Assembly (NCBI GenBank): GCA_903931645.1
Contig: CAIZDF010000022.1
Span: 1 to 5,446 of the forward strand
DNA length: 5,446 bases
From: an uncultured Tolumonas sp.
Lineage (GTDB): Bacteria > Pseudomonadota > Gammaproteobacteria > Enterobacterales > Aeromonadaceae
Direction of reading: 5' to 3'
Shown here: piece by piece, positions 1-5,446 of the stretch
Numbering within the stretch: the stretch's first letter is position 1
Layout of the letters: the number at the start of each line of letters is the position of its first letter
Program-made: the position numbers and the translations under genes
The notes under the pieces: model-generated
Database searches by the model: none
What the model was told of the DNA's origin: nothing
The model's input: the letters and a program-made list of their open reading frames with translations, nothing else

Positions 1-1385
1 TCCAGCTGAGAGAAGCGGTTCATCATGCCTGGGTACGTTGCCACAAAGATACGCGCTGATTGATCGATCTTGTTGCTATCCCCCACCACACAGCGCGGTT
101 CAGAGGCTAAGTGATGCTTGAACGCGTTATCAGCCTGACGGCGTAGCTCTTTGCGATCACACAAAAAAAGCACGCGCTTCACCCAACGCGCTTTTAACAG
201 CAATGCCACCAGCGCGATAGAAACACGCGTTTTCCCAGTGCCTGTAGCCTGAACAATCAGTGCTTTTCGGCGTTGATTTTGAATGCGATTAGTTACCGAT
301 TTAATCGCTTCAATTTGATATGCACGATCGGTGATTGAGAGGTCAGGGTTTAGCGTTTCCAAATTTTTATCTTTGTGCTGATGTTGGTAATGCAAAAACA
401 TCAGACTATCTTTGGAATAAAAACCAAACACTTGGCGGTATGCGTTGTATTGCTTGGTATCCCAAATACAGATCTCATAGCCGTTGGTGTAAAACACAAT
501 GGGCGTTGGGCAGTTAAACTGTTTCGCCAGCCCTTCCGCGTAATAGCGCGCCTGTTCCCGCCCCTTTTGCATATTTTCGCGAGAGCGCTTCGCTTCAACC
601 ACCGCTAACGGATTACCATCATCACCCCATAACACGTAATCAGCATAACCGATCCCCGATGCAGTGGGTTGATAAAGCACTTCGATCTCGACGCCCACTT
701 GTTCAGGGTCTGACAGATCCCAACCGGCGGCCACCAGTTGTGTATCAATCAACATTTTGCGGGTTTGGTTTTCATCCCACGCTAAGCTGTTAGCCGTTTG
801 CTGGCTTCGAGCTCGGGCCGCTTGCAGTTTCTCTGCGGTTGCTTCTGCATGCTGGCGCGCCTTGCGCTCTAATTCCAGTTCGCGAGAAAGCTGTTCTTGC
901 TTGACTTTGTTTTCCTCAAGAATTTTCTCTAGCTCTTTCGAGCTCATTCCTGTTGTCACGGCGTTCTGTTCTGGGCAAACAAACACGTGGAGATCGGCGT
1001 GCGTGAACCCATAGTAGTTCACCGCCATATACTGGCCTAATTGATGTGCGACACCGAGTGCAGCCACGGCTTTTTTCAGATCGCCTTCACCACCATGCGC
1101 CGTGTCATTCCCCTCTTTTCGCAGATAATGCAGAAAGTCGCGCAACGAGCTTTCCGTAACATGAATGAAGGCGTCGTTTTTCAACAGCTCCATAAAATTG
1201 GCCATCGGCAGTTTCGGCAAACCGTCAATGTCATAAATTTCTTTGGTGACCTCTTCCGCAAAGCCTCTGAGCCGAGTAATCGCACTCCCCGGATCAAGAT
1301 ACAAGATCTGCTCAGCCAGCATACCTAAGTTTGCCAGCTTCTCGTTATGCCCACGGATCAATTCAAAATTTAAAGAAGTCGCCAT
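1..1385 (-). CDS. hsdR: Type I restriction enzyme R subunit (HsdR), EcoKI-like; 3' part outside window
   Basis: HsdR is the motor and nuclease subunit of a type I restriction-modification complex: it translocates DNA using ATP and cleaves unmodified DNA when joined to HsdM and HsdS. The frame is open from ATG at 1385 to the window edge, giving 461 visible codons; EcoKI HsdR has about 1170. The N-terminus (about 1-125) resembles the EcoKI start and DUF4145, including LRKEGNDTAHG at 88-98. A charged coiled coil spans about 148-200. The PD-(D/E)xK nuclease follows, with D249 in GYADYVLWG, E264-A-K266 in VVEAKRS, then Q278 and Y281/Y282 as a likely QxxxY element. The helicase domain begins with a Q-like motif (RAYQIEAI, 354-361), Walker A ATGTGKT (380-386) and motif Ia around VLFLCDRKELRRQA (405-418). 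No frameshift is seen. A GGAGA at 1397-1401 lies 11 nt before ATG, a little far. hsdM and hsdS are not visible, so activity of the system cannot be judged. Confidence 0.93.
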   Translation of the reverse strand, partial: MATSLNFELIRGHNEKLANLGMLAEQILYLDPGSAITRLRGFAEEVTKEIYDIDGLPKLPMANFMELLKNDAFIHVTESSLRDFLHYLRKEGNDTAHGGEGDLKKAVAALGVAHQLGQYMAVNYYGFTHADLHVFVCPEQNAVTTGMSSKELEKILEENKVKQEQLSRELELERKARQHAEATAEKLQAARARSQQTANSLAWDENQTRKMLIDTQLVAAGWDLSDPEQVGVEIEVLYQPTASGIGYADYVLWGDDGNPLAVVEAKRSRENMQKGREQARYYAEGLAKQFNCPTPIVFYTNGYEICIWDTKQYNAYRQVFGFYSKDSLMFLHYQHQHKDKNLETLNPDLSITDRAYQIEAIKSVTNRIQNQRRKALIVQATGTGKTRVSIALVALLLKARWVKRVLFLCDRKELRRQADNAFKHHLASEPRCVVGDSNKIDQSARIFVATYPGMMNRFSQL

Positions 1386-1417
1386 ATGTTGCTGAGTCTC
1401 CAATCAGAACTTACCTC

Positions 1418-1446
1418 GTTATACCAAACTTTGCGCAGTGGTGCGA
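1418..1446 (-). promoter_or_regulatory. Candidate hsdR promoter with extended -10
   Basis: The minus strand reads TGGTATAAC, with the -10 hexamer TATAAC at 1418-1423 and the TG of an extended -10 just upstream. The -35 position (about 1441-1446) is a poor match, as expected for extended -10 promoters. A start near 1411 would give a leader of about 25 nt before the hsdR ATG at 1385. This is a visual prediction only. Confidence 0.4.
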
Positions 1447-1456
1447 TGCGCAAAGT
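1428..1456. repeat. Perfect 10-bp inverted repeat upstream of hsdR, possible operator
   Basis: The arms ACTTTGCGCA (1428-1437) and TGCGCAAAGT (1447-1456) are perfect reverse complements separated by 9 bp. Arm centres are 19 bp apart, close to two helical turns, which suits a dimeric helix-turn-helix regulator. The repeat covers the spacer and -35 zone of the candidate hsdR promoter, so a bound protein would be expected to block it. It has no U-tract on either strand, so a terminator is unlikely. Confidence 0.5.
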
Positions 1457-1546
1457 CATGGTTAGAGTTCAGTCTGGAGATTAAGGGGGGCAGCTTACAA
1501 TTGAAGATCGTAAGTTTAAAAACAATAGTTTTAATCAGCCAGTGCT

Positions 1547-1735
1547 TCAAGCTAGCCACTGCTCTTTAGCTAATACATCAACAGCCAGCTTTATCTGTCT
1601 TTCAGTAAACTGACGCTTATGCTGATTCCATGAGTGTGTGGCTTTAACTACATCATCGGTGGTTTTTGCTTGTTCATATTTAGTCAGCCAATGCACAGTA
1701 GAGAGAAGCTCCAACCCTGTAGATGACTCACTACT
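1547..1735 (-). pseudogene. darG: C-terminal remnant resembling antitoxin DarG (DNA ADP-ribosyl glycohydrolase)
   Basis: A 62-codon open stretch ends at TGA 1547-1549 and begins just after an in-frame TGA at 1736-1738, without a start codon of its own. The peptide contains TGLELLSTVHWLTKYEQ early and WNQHKRQFTERQIKLA later, ending EQWLA. From memory this matches the conserved tail after the macrodomain in DarG: a 'GLELL.TVHWV' element, then 'W..HK..F...QI..A...L...WL'. The catalytic macrodomain, which removes ADP-ribose from DNA, is entirely absent, so no antitoxin activity is expected. It lies directly behind a DarT-like remnant in the same order as an intact darTG operon, which supports the call. 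The family assignment is recall, not a search result. Confidence 0.5.
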
Positions 1736-1741
1736 TCAATC

Positions 1742-1936
1742 TCAGTAATACCATTCAGGTTTAATTGTAACAGGTAAACGCTGACCCGCTGCTTGTAAAA
1801 TATTCATGTTTTGTTAATGCGTCTGCTGTAAACGAACACCGATAAAGCCAAGGAAAACCTATTCCATTAAAAAATCGGCCTGTTTACTTTTTACATCCAG
1901 ACCAGTGAAATGCCTTGCGACACATGACCTGTCTTT
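1742..1936 (-). pseudogene. darT: Broken C-terminal remnant resembling toxin DarT (DUF4433)
   Basis: One frame reads FTGLDVKSKQADFLME, then stop TAG (1859-1861), VFLGFIGVRLQQTH, then stop TAA (1814-1816), then QNMNILQAAGQRLPVTIKP and EWYY before TGA at 1742-1744. Read through the stops, it resembles the C-terminus of DUF4433/DarT proteins: a 'KQAEFL...FPW.L...IGVR' stretch and a terminal 'P..V.P.WYY'. DarT attaches ADP-ribose to thymidine in single-stranded DNA. Here the catalytic part is missing and two nonsense codons interrupt what is left, so it is dead. Upstream of about 1937 further stops appear and the similarity fades; the 5' limit is arbitrary. The last 21 codons start with an ATG (1805-1807), but being in frame with the earlier part they look like decay, not a small gene. 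Confidence 0.5.
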
Positions 1937-1984
1937 TCACAAAACAGGGGAAAATCTCTTCTAAAATCCTCGATAGAAACCACC

Positions 1985-2013
1985 AAAAAAAAGAATCCCT
2001 TCAAGATCCTTTT
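1985..2013 (-). terminator. Intrinsic terminator after the LRAT-like gene
   Basis: On the minus strand the arms AAAAGGATC and GATTCTTTT pair over 9 bp with one G-U wobble around a 7-nt loop, and the second arm runs into eight consecutive T. It lies about 30 nt past the stop of the LRAT-like gene. The stem is AT-rich, so its strength is uncertain. Confidence 0.6.
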
Positions 2014-2043
2014 GTCATACACATTGATAAGCAGATAATCCGC

Positions 2044-2655
2044 TCACCAAACCCAATCAATCAGCTTCTTCACGCCATAACCCACTATCGCTCCTGCGGC
2101 GATGGGCACAGCCAACGGCGTCACTGAGGCTATGGATAACCCACTGGCAAGAGCCACCGAGCCACCTGAAATGACTGAGCCCGTCACCAGTGCCGCACTG
2201 GTCGGTACAATGGCTGTGGCGATTTGTTGCTTAGCGTTTTCAGCAAGTGTTGATTGTGCAACATAACTTACAACCGCTTGAGTGCCTTGTGTTTCCATGA
2301 GCATTTTTGTCTCAATAGCGGCACTGACCACGGTATTGATTTGTTCGCTGTAACCAATCCCCATGATACACCACGCGACAAACTGCTCGCAGTTATTGAA
2401 CACCACGTTGTAATCACACTCCCCCAAGCGCAGGCATGCGCGTTCAATACTCTCTTTTCGGCCATACACCCGCAACGGGTAGTCTCTGACTCGGCACGAT
2501 GCCCCCTCACAAAACTCAACCAATGTGACTTTCGCAATACGCCCTGAGTCACTGCCAAACTTACCTTCATAATGAATGACCTCTTGATTGCCGATATAAA
2601 GCCCATGGTGGGTATAGCCTGTTCGAGGGGTTACTAAATGATCGCCAACTTGCAT
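2044..2655 (-). CDS. LRAT / NlpC-P60-like thiol enzyme with hydrophobic Gly-rich C-terminus
   Basis: A 203-residue protein of the LRAT/HRASLS (permuted NlpC/P60) fold, a group of cysteine acyltransferases, lipid hydrolases and peptidases. The visible triad is H16 in HHGLYIG, H28 in VIHY and C89 in NNCEQFV. The 12-residue gap between the histidines equals that in mammalian PLA/AT enzymes (H23/H35), and NCEQFV matches the LRAT NCEHFV box. Residues 150-198 are rich in Gly, Ala, Ser and Val and hydrophobic, resembling a glycine-zipper membrane segment, and a positive/aromatic tail (KKLIDWVW) follows. No signal peptide is seen. I prefer the ATG at 2653-2655 to the one at 2659-2661: AGGAG (2663-2667) lies 7 nt from the former but only 1 nt from the latter. 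It follows the metal-binding gene on the same strand but behind a terminator. Substrate and role are unknown; such proteins occur on plasmids and islands. Confidence 0.8.
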   Translation of the reverse strand: MQVGDHLVTPRTGYTHHGLYIGNQEVIHYEGKFGSDSGRIAKVTLVEFCEGASCRVRDYPLRVYGRKESIERACLRLGECDYNVVFNNCEQFVAWCIMGIGYSEQINTVVSAAIETKMLMETQGTQAVVSYVAQSTLAENAKQQIATAIVPTSAALVTGSVISGGSVALASGLSIASVTPLAVPIAAGAIVGYGVKKLIDWVW

Positions 2656-2662
2656 ATCCATT

Positions 2663-2667
2663 CTCCT
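2663..2667 (-). promoter_or_regulatory. Ribosome binding site that selects the downstream ATG of the LRAT-like gene
   Basis: Minus strand AGGAG is followed by A and then ATG (2659-2661), which is too close for initiation. The second in-frame ATG (2653-2655) has the usual 7-nt spacing. The protein therefore most likely begins MQVGDH. Confidence 0.65.
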
Positions 2668-2675
2668 GTCACCAG

Positions 2676-2702
2676 AAATAAAAACGCCCCAATGAAGGGG
2701 CG
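2676..2702 (-). terminator. Intrinsic terminator between the metal-binding gene and the LRAT-like gene
   Basis: On the minus strand CGCCCC and GGGGCG form a perfect GC-rich 6-bp stem around a TTCATT loop, followed by TTTTTATTT. It begins 20 nt after the upstream stop codon and its U-tract ends less than 10 nt before the AGGAG of the LRAT-like gene. Expression of that gene would then need readthrough, antitermination or an unseen promoter. Confidence 0.8.
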
Positions 2703-2722
2703 CAGATAAAAAACGTAAACGG

Positions 2723-3646
2723 TTACTGTGAACCAGAACCCAGCTGTTCAGTCAGTTTCGATGGTCTGACTGTAGTTCGTCGGTGGCTAGGTTGCACTGT
2801 CAGTGAATCTGGTTGCTCCGTGGTTGATACAGGTTGATGTTCGTCGGGATAAAACTCTTCCAATACCAATGGAATTTCCTCTTCACTGTCTTCAAACTGG
2901 CCGTTCTGCAATAAGCGTTTTGCGGTCTGCTCCAGTTGTTCGGTGATGACGCCCGCCTCTTCATCAATCGCAGCCAGCTCTCTGGCGTAGGCCACCACCC
3001 CCGCCAACTTATCGCCATCACGCAAGGTTAAATCCACGTAATAGACTGGCGTCTGATACGACTGCGTGGTGCTCTTAGCCCGCAACCGTAACATCAGCGG
3101 TAGATAACGGGTTAACCCACCACTCACCGCATGGAAATACTGCAAGCGAGCCGCGAGTGTGCGTACTGAGTTATAGCCGGTGGTGCGAAAGATAAAGCTA
3201 CCCAGCTCGTCGTTTTGCCCATCGACTTGCACGTTCAACCGACCATACAACTTACAACTCTGCTGTTGTGCAAACGAGCATCGCTCTGGGCCATGACAAG
3301 CCAGCTCTTCAATGCCATCCTGACTCACCCGTTTCGCCGTTTCCCCATTGCCCACACAAAGTGGTCTGCCGGTATTCCGGTCGAACGAACTATATTCGGC
3401 CCGCAGATTCAGATCGGTATCATTGAATAAAACTCGCACTGGTATCGCCCGAATTTTGTTATTGGTGACCGCTTCTGAATACTGCTGATGCAAAGGGTGC
3501 AACAGCCAATCCCCACGCGTTTTGACCTGTGTCGTCAGCGTGAAGCTGTCGTCCTTTTCCGGTAGCCATTTATCGTTTTTACACACCAATTTGCCAATGG
3601 TGATCCGCCCAATTACGGGCGGAGTGATAGCCAGACCTTTGATCAT
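2723..3646 (-). CDS. 'Hydrolase or metal-binding' / Gp3 RDF-like cysteine-motif protein
   Basis: A 307-residue protein of a family found on ICEs, plasmids and phages and often labelled 'hydrolase or metal-binding protein'. It resembles the Gp3 recombination directionality factor-like family, whose phage members switch serine integrases to excision. The N-terminus MIKGLAITPPVIGRITIG has the short 'GL...P..GRI.IG' start. A likely metal-binding cluster is C97, C117, C123 and C131, the last three in ELACHGPERCSF and CKLYGRL. Then come ELGSFIFRTTGYNSVRTLA (148-165) and a basic stretch at 177-191. Residues 250-307 are acidic then Ser/Thr/Pro-rich, probably disordered. Its ATG overlaps the exonuclease stop by 4 bp (ATGA), with AGGAG about 8 nt upstream, so translation of the two is probably coupled and their functions linked. 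No integrase is visible, so an excision role is only possible. Family confidence is moderate; function is unknown. Confidence 0.78.
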   Translation of the reverse strand: MIKGLAITPPVIGRITIGKLVCKNDKWLPEKDDSFTLTTQVKTRGDWLLHPLHQQYSEAVTNNKIRAIPVRVLFNDTDLNLRAEYSSFDRNTGRPLCVGNGETAKRVSQDGIEELACHGPERCSFAQQQSCKLYGRLNVQVDGQNDELGSFIFRTTGYNSVRTLAARLQYFHAVSGGLTRYLPLMLRLRAKSTTQSYQTPVYYVDLTLRDGDKLAGVVAYARELAAIDEEAGVITEQLEQTAKRLLQNGQFEDSEEEIPLVLEEFYPDEHQPVSTTEQPDSLTVQPSHRRTTVRPSKLTEQLGSGSQ

Positions 3647-4623
3647 GATGCGCTCCTTTGAGGTTGAATTAAGAATCGGCGACTACCTAAGACAGGCTTG
3701 CCGTATTGCTGAAGTAGTTCGGGATATTCCTGAGTGAGTTTGTCTAGATCAGGCACCAAGCGATCTTTGGCTTTGCGCCATGAGATCCGGCCTTGTTGAA
3801 AAATAGCCGCAGTGGCCGAGCCTAATGCAACTTGTAATCGCTGTCTGATCTGCGATTCCTGTCGCTCGGTCTCTTCTTTGCTTTGGCGGACATGCAAGAG
3901 CTCAGAAAATAGCGCGTTGTATTCAACGGACTCAGAGAGATCGACGGTTTGCCCATCATCACGCGGAAACAACCATTGTAAGGCTTGCCCTGCATCGTCT
4001 GAACCATCCGGCTCGGGTTGTTGATCCTCAGTGACACATTGCCAAAATTGCGCTTCACGCTGAATGAGGTCAGCGATCTTGTCATCATCACGGTGAATGC
4101 GATAAATCCGAAAATCTTGCCCACCAATCAACACGGCGACATCCGCCCAGGCATGGCCAGTCACCGCCAGTTGATGCAATACCTGACATTGATAAGCGAC
4201 CGGTACACCATCCTCCCACTGCGGTGCTGAGTGATAGCCTGCTGTTTTGATCTCCAGCACCCCATTCCCTGCCGGGTCTAATACCTCCCGATCGAGGTTC
4301 GCCAGCATGAAGGGATAGTCCGTATGCTGGAGCACGGCATTCACACGGCGTACCTTTTTGCCAGTGCGTTCAGCGTAAACAGATGCCAATACCGGTTCTA
4401 ACACCGTCCCCCAAATAACCGCTTCTTTTTCCGATAAATCGTCAGGCGCTTTGCGCTGTGTTTTCTCAAGCCACAACGATAACGGGCTTTTATACGGGGA
4501 AAGACCAATCGCCACCGCCGCATCGGATGAACCGATGCCTTGTTGGCGGATCTGAAGCCATGCTTCACGACTCAATGTTGAGGTGGAAGCCAGACGAGTA
4601 GCGTGGTGATAACGAGTTTTCAT
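3643..4623 (-). CDS. YqaJ-type (lambda exonuclease family) recombinase exonuclease
   Basis: A 326-residue YqaJ viral recombinase protein, related to lambda Red exonuclease, which digests one strand of duplex DNA from an end so that an annealing protein can pair the tails. The N-terminus has REAWLQIRQQGIGSSDAAVA (19-38) followed by IGLSPYKSPLSLW (39-51), the family signature. Catalytic residues of the PD-(D/E)xK core are in place: E76 in GTVLEP, D111 in ANLDREV, E124 and K126 in LEIKTA, then Q145/Q147 in VAYQCQVLHQLAVTG. Residues about 240-265 are a predicted helix or coiled coil. Length fits the YqaJ proteins of SXT/R391-like ICEs. GGAGG sits 5 nt before the ATG. The gene lies 78 bp downstream of the DUF932 gene behind a terminator, and overlaps the next gene by ATGA. 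No Bet/Erf annealing partner is in the window. It should be active if expressed. Confidence 0.9.
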   Translation of the reverse strand: MKTRYHHATRLASTSTLSREAWLQIRQQGIGSSDAAVAIGLSPYKSPLSLWLEKTQRKAPDDLSEKEAVIWGTVLEPVLASVYAERTGKKVRRVNAVLQHTDYPFMLANLDREVLDPAGNGVLEIKTAGYHSAPQWEDGVPVAYQCQVLHQLAVTGHAWADVAVLIGGQDFRIYRIHRDDDKIADLIQREAQFWQCVTEDQQPEPDGSDDAGQALQWLFPRDDGQTVDLSESVEYNALFSELLHVRQSKEETERQESQIRQRLQVALGSATAAIFQQGRISWRKAKDRLVPDLDKLTQEYPELLQQYGKPVLGSRRFLIQPQRSAS

Positions 4624-4639
4624 TTTATCCTCCGGGCAT

Positions 4640-4674
4640 AAAAGAAAACCCCAGACAGGAAAACCTATCTGGGG
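4640..4674 (-). terminator. Intrinsic terminator between the DUF932 gene and the exonuclease gene
   Basis: On the minus strand CCCCAGATAGG and CCTGTCTGGGG pair over 11 bp with one U-G wobble around a TTTT loop, followed by TTTTCTTTT. The wobble becomes a C-A mismatch on the plus strand, so the minus strand is the intended direction. It ends just upstream of the GGAGG of the exonuclease gene. Confidence 0.85.
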
Positions 4675-4701
4675 TTCTTTGAATAACGAATGAGAGTGGA
4701 A

Positions 4702-5446
4702 TCAATGCAGCAGTGTAAGTGCCTGATTAAAGGCTTTTTGTTTCAGGAGTGCGCCTTGACCAAACCAAGCAGAGTCGAGGCGGTTATCCTGATTACGAGC
4801 ACGACGATGATGGTCAACGTATTCGGTCATGGCATTAACCAGCCCCCATGCCGTACCCGAGGCTGATGACAATTCCGATCCCATGCCTTTACCTTGGTAA
4901 AGACTGTTCACGGTTTGGAACATCTTAGAGCCCTGCACATTTTCCTCGGTGAATTCAGGCTCATTGAGTACCGAGCGAATAAAGCTATCGGCTTCCTGCG
5001 GTGACACGGTACGCTGGCTTAACTGCTTCAGGTTTGTCATAAACGATTCCCAACTCGCAAAGCCAATCCCCAGCGCCTCTTTCACTTGTTTGGGGTCAAA
5101 TTTAGTGGAGTGCGGTACTTTCACCGCACCATTACTATCGCGTGTCGCCAGCTGTAAGGTGTTATTACAAACTACCCGTACCGAGGTGAATTGTGCGGTC
5201 GTACACAACGTACCATCGCAACTGGTCGCTAATAACAGATAAGCCTTTATCCGGTCATTGCCTTTAATTTTGGCTTCCTGACCGGTTTTGGCTAATGCCC
5301 AGAGTTTACGCCCTCCTTTCAGCACACCAGCCGTTTCCAGCTCAAACCCACCCACCGAAACCAAGTCTTTATAAAAGTTCAAAACCTCATATGGCTGAAC
5401 GACTTTATAACGATTGGAAACCACTGACAGTGGTGTGAGTGAGTCA
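4702..5446 (-). CDS. DUF932 protein (phage/plasmid-like, TIGR03299 group); 5' end outside window
   Basis: The frame is open from the right edge of the window to TGA at 4702-4704, giving 247 visible codons. A GTG at 5422-5424 could be read as a start, but the codons upstream of it (DSLTPLS) are open and continue naturally into VVSNRYKVVQP, a conserved internal block of the family, so the true start lies beyond 5446. Other family blocks are GGFELETAGVL, then TTAQFTSVRVVCNNTLQLA, and near the end GTAWGLVNAMTEYVDHH with SAWFGQGALLKQKA. DUF932 proteins are frequent on phages, plasmids and ICEs, often near recombination genes and radC; their biochemical role is not established. A strong terminator follows the gene. 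Family membership is clear; function is not. Confidence 0.88.
   Translation of the reverse strand, partial: DSLTPLSVVSNRYKVVQPYEVLNFYKDLVSVGGFELETAGVLKGGRKLWALAKTGQEAKIKGNDRIKAYLLLATSCDGTLCTTAQFTSVRVVCNNTLQLATRDSNGAVKVPHSTKFDPKQVKEALGIGFASWESFMTNLKQLSQRTVSPQEADSFIRSVLNEPEFTEENVQGSKMFQTVNSLYQGKGMGSELSSASGTAWGLVNAMTEYVDHHRRARNQDNRLDSAWFGQGALLKQKAFNQALTLLH

Noticed and set aside
335..1328. Several plus-strand open frames of 60-95 codons opposite hsdR
   Set aside because: They lie antisense to a continuous, motif-rich HsdR frame, show no recognisable domains or good ribosome sites, and are shadows of it.
1514..1535. AT-rich hairpin (AAAAC/GTTTT arms) between the DarG-like remnant and hsdR
   Set aside because: The stem is short and almost pure A/T with no GC core, so chance pairing in an AT-rich gap is as likely as a terminator.
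1742..1807. Small minus-strand gene of 21 codons beginning MNILQ
   Set aside because: It is in frame with the DarT-like peptide upstream of the stop codons, ends in the family's typical WYY terminus and lacks a convincing ribosome site, so it is better read as part of the pseudogene.
1915..2127. Plus-strand 70-codon frame crossing the gap and the end of the LRAT-like gene
   Set aside because: It runs through a minus-strand terminator and into the opposing gene, contains the A8 tract as lysine codons, and has no domain signal.
2268..2606. Alternative 112-codon minus-strand frame inside the LRAT-like gene
   Set aside because: The overlapping frame with the complete His-His-Cys motif set and a good ribosome site is clearly the real one.
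3822..4127. 101-codon minus-strand frame within the exonuclease gene
   Set aside because: It is a different frame of a gene with full catalytic motifs and shows no domain of its own.
5422..5424. GTG as the start of the DUF932 gene
   Set aside because: The frame stays open upstream to the window edge with family-like residues, and no ribosome binding site precedes this GTG.
1..5446. CRISPR arrays, tRNA or rRNA genes, insertion sequences, attachment-site repeats
   Set aside because: I looked for spaced direct repeats, cloverleaf-like segments, transposase motifs and paired terminal repeats and saw none.

Overview
The window looks like an accessory (genomic-island, ICE or plasmid-like) region of a gammaproteobacterium, perhaps Vibrio, Shewanella or Aeromonas. 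This rests on moderate GC by eye, the type of recombination genes present and an EcoKI-like restriction subunit. The genus is inference. Every gene I can support reads on the minus strand, so transcription runs from high to low coordinates.

Right part (about 2050-5446) is a phage/ICE-type DNA-metabolism block. In transcription order it holds a DUF932 gene cut by the window edge, an intrinsic terminator, a YqaJ-type exonuclease with intact catalytic residues, and a cysteine-motif protein of the 'hydrolase or metal-binding' / Gp3 recombination-directionality-factor-like group. That last gene overlaps the exonuclease by 4 bp (ATGA). A second terminator follows, then a small LRAT/NlpC-P60-like thiol protein with a hydrophobic Gly/Ala-rich tail, and a third terminator. 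Two of the terminators lie immediately in front of the ribosome binding site of the next gene, so the genes may be expressed as separately tuned units.

Left part (1-1385) is the N-terminal 461 codons of an EcoKI-like type I restriction subunit, HsdR. It shows the DUF4145-like N-terminus, a coiled coil, the PD-(D/E)xK nuclease and the first helicase motifs. The rest of hsdR lies outside the window, and neither hsdM nor hsdS is seen. The gene appears to have its own promoter (extended -10) with a perfect 10-bp inverted repeat across the spacer/-35 zone.

The roughly 660-bp stretch between the two parts (1386-2043) has no intact gene but is not empty. On the minus strand it carries a broken C-terminus resembling DarT (DUF4433, DNA ADP-ribosyltransferase toxin) with two in-frame stops. 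Directly after it comes the C-terminal tail of what looks like DarG, the cognate macrodomain antitoxin. The macrodomain and the toxin's catalytic part are gone. I read this as the scar of a deleted darTG toxin-antitoxin/anti-phage module that once sat beside hsdR. The DarTG assignment is from memory of family motifs and needs a database search.
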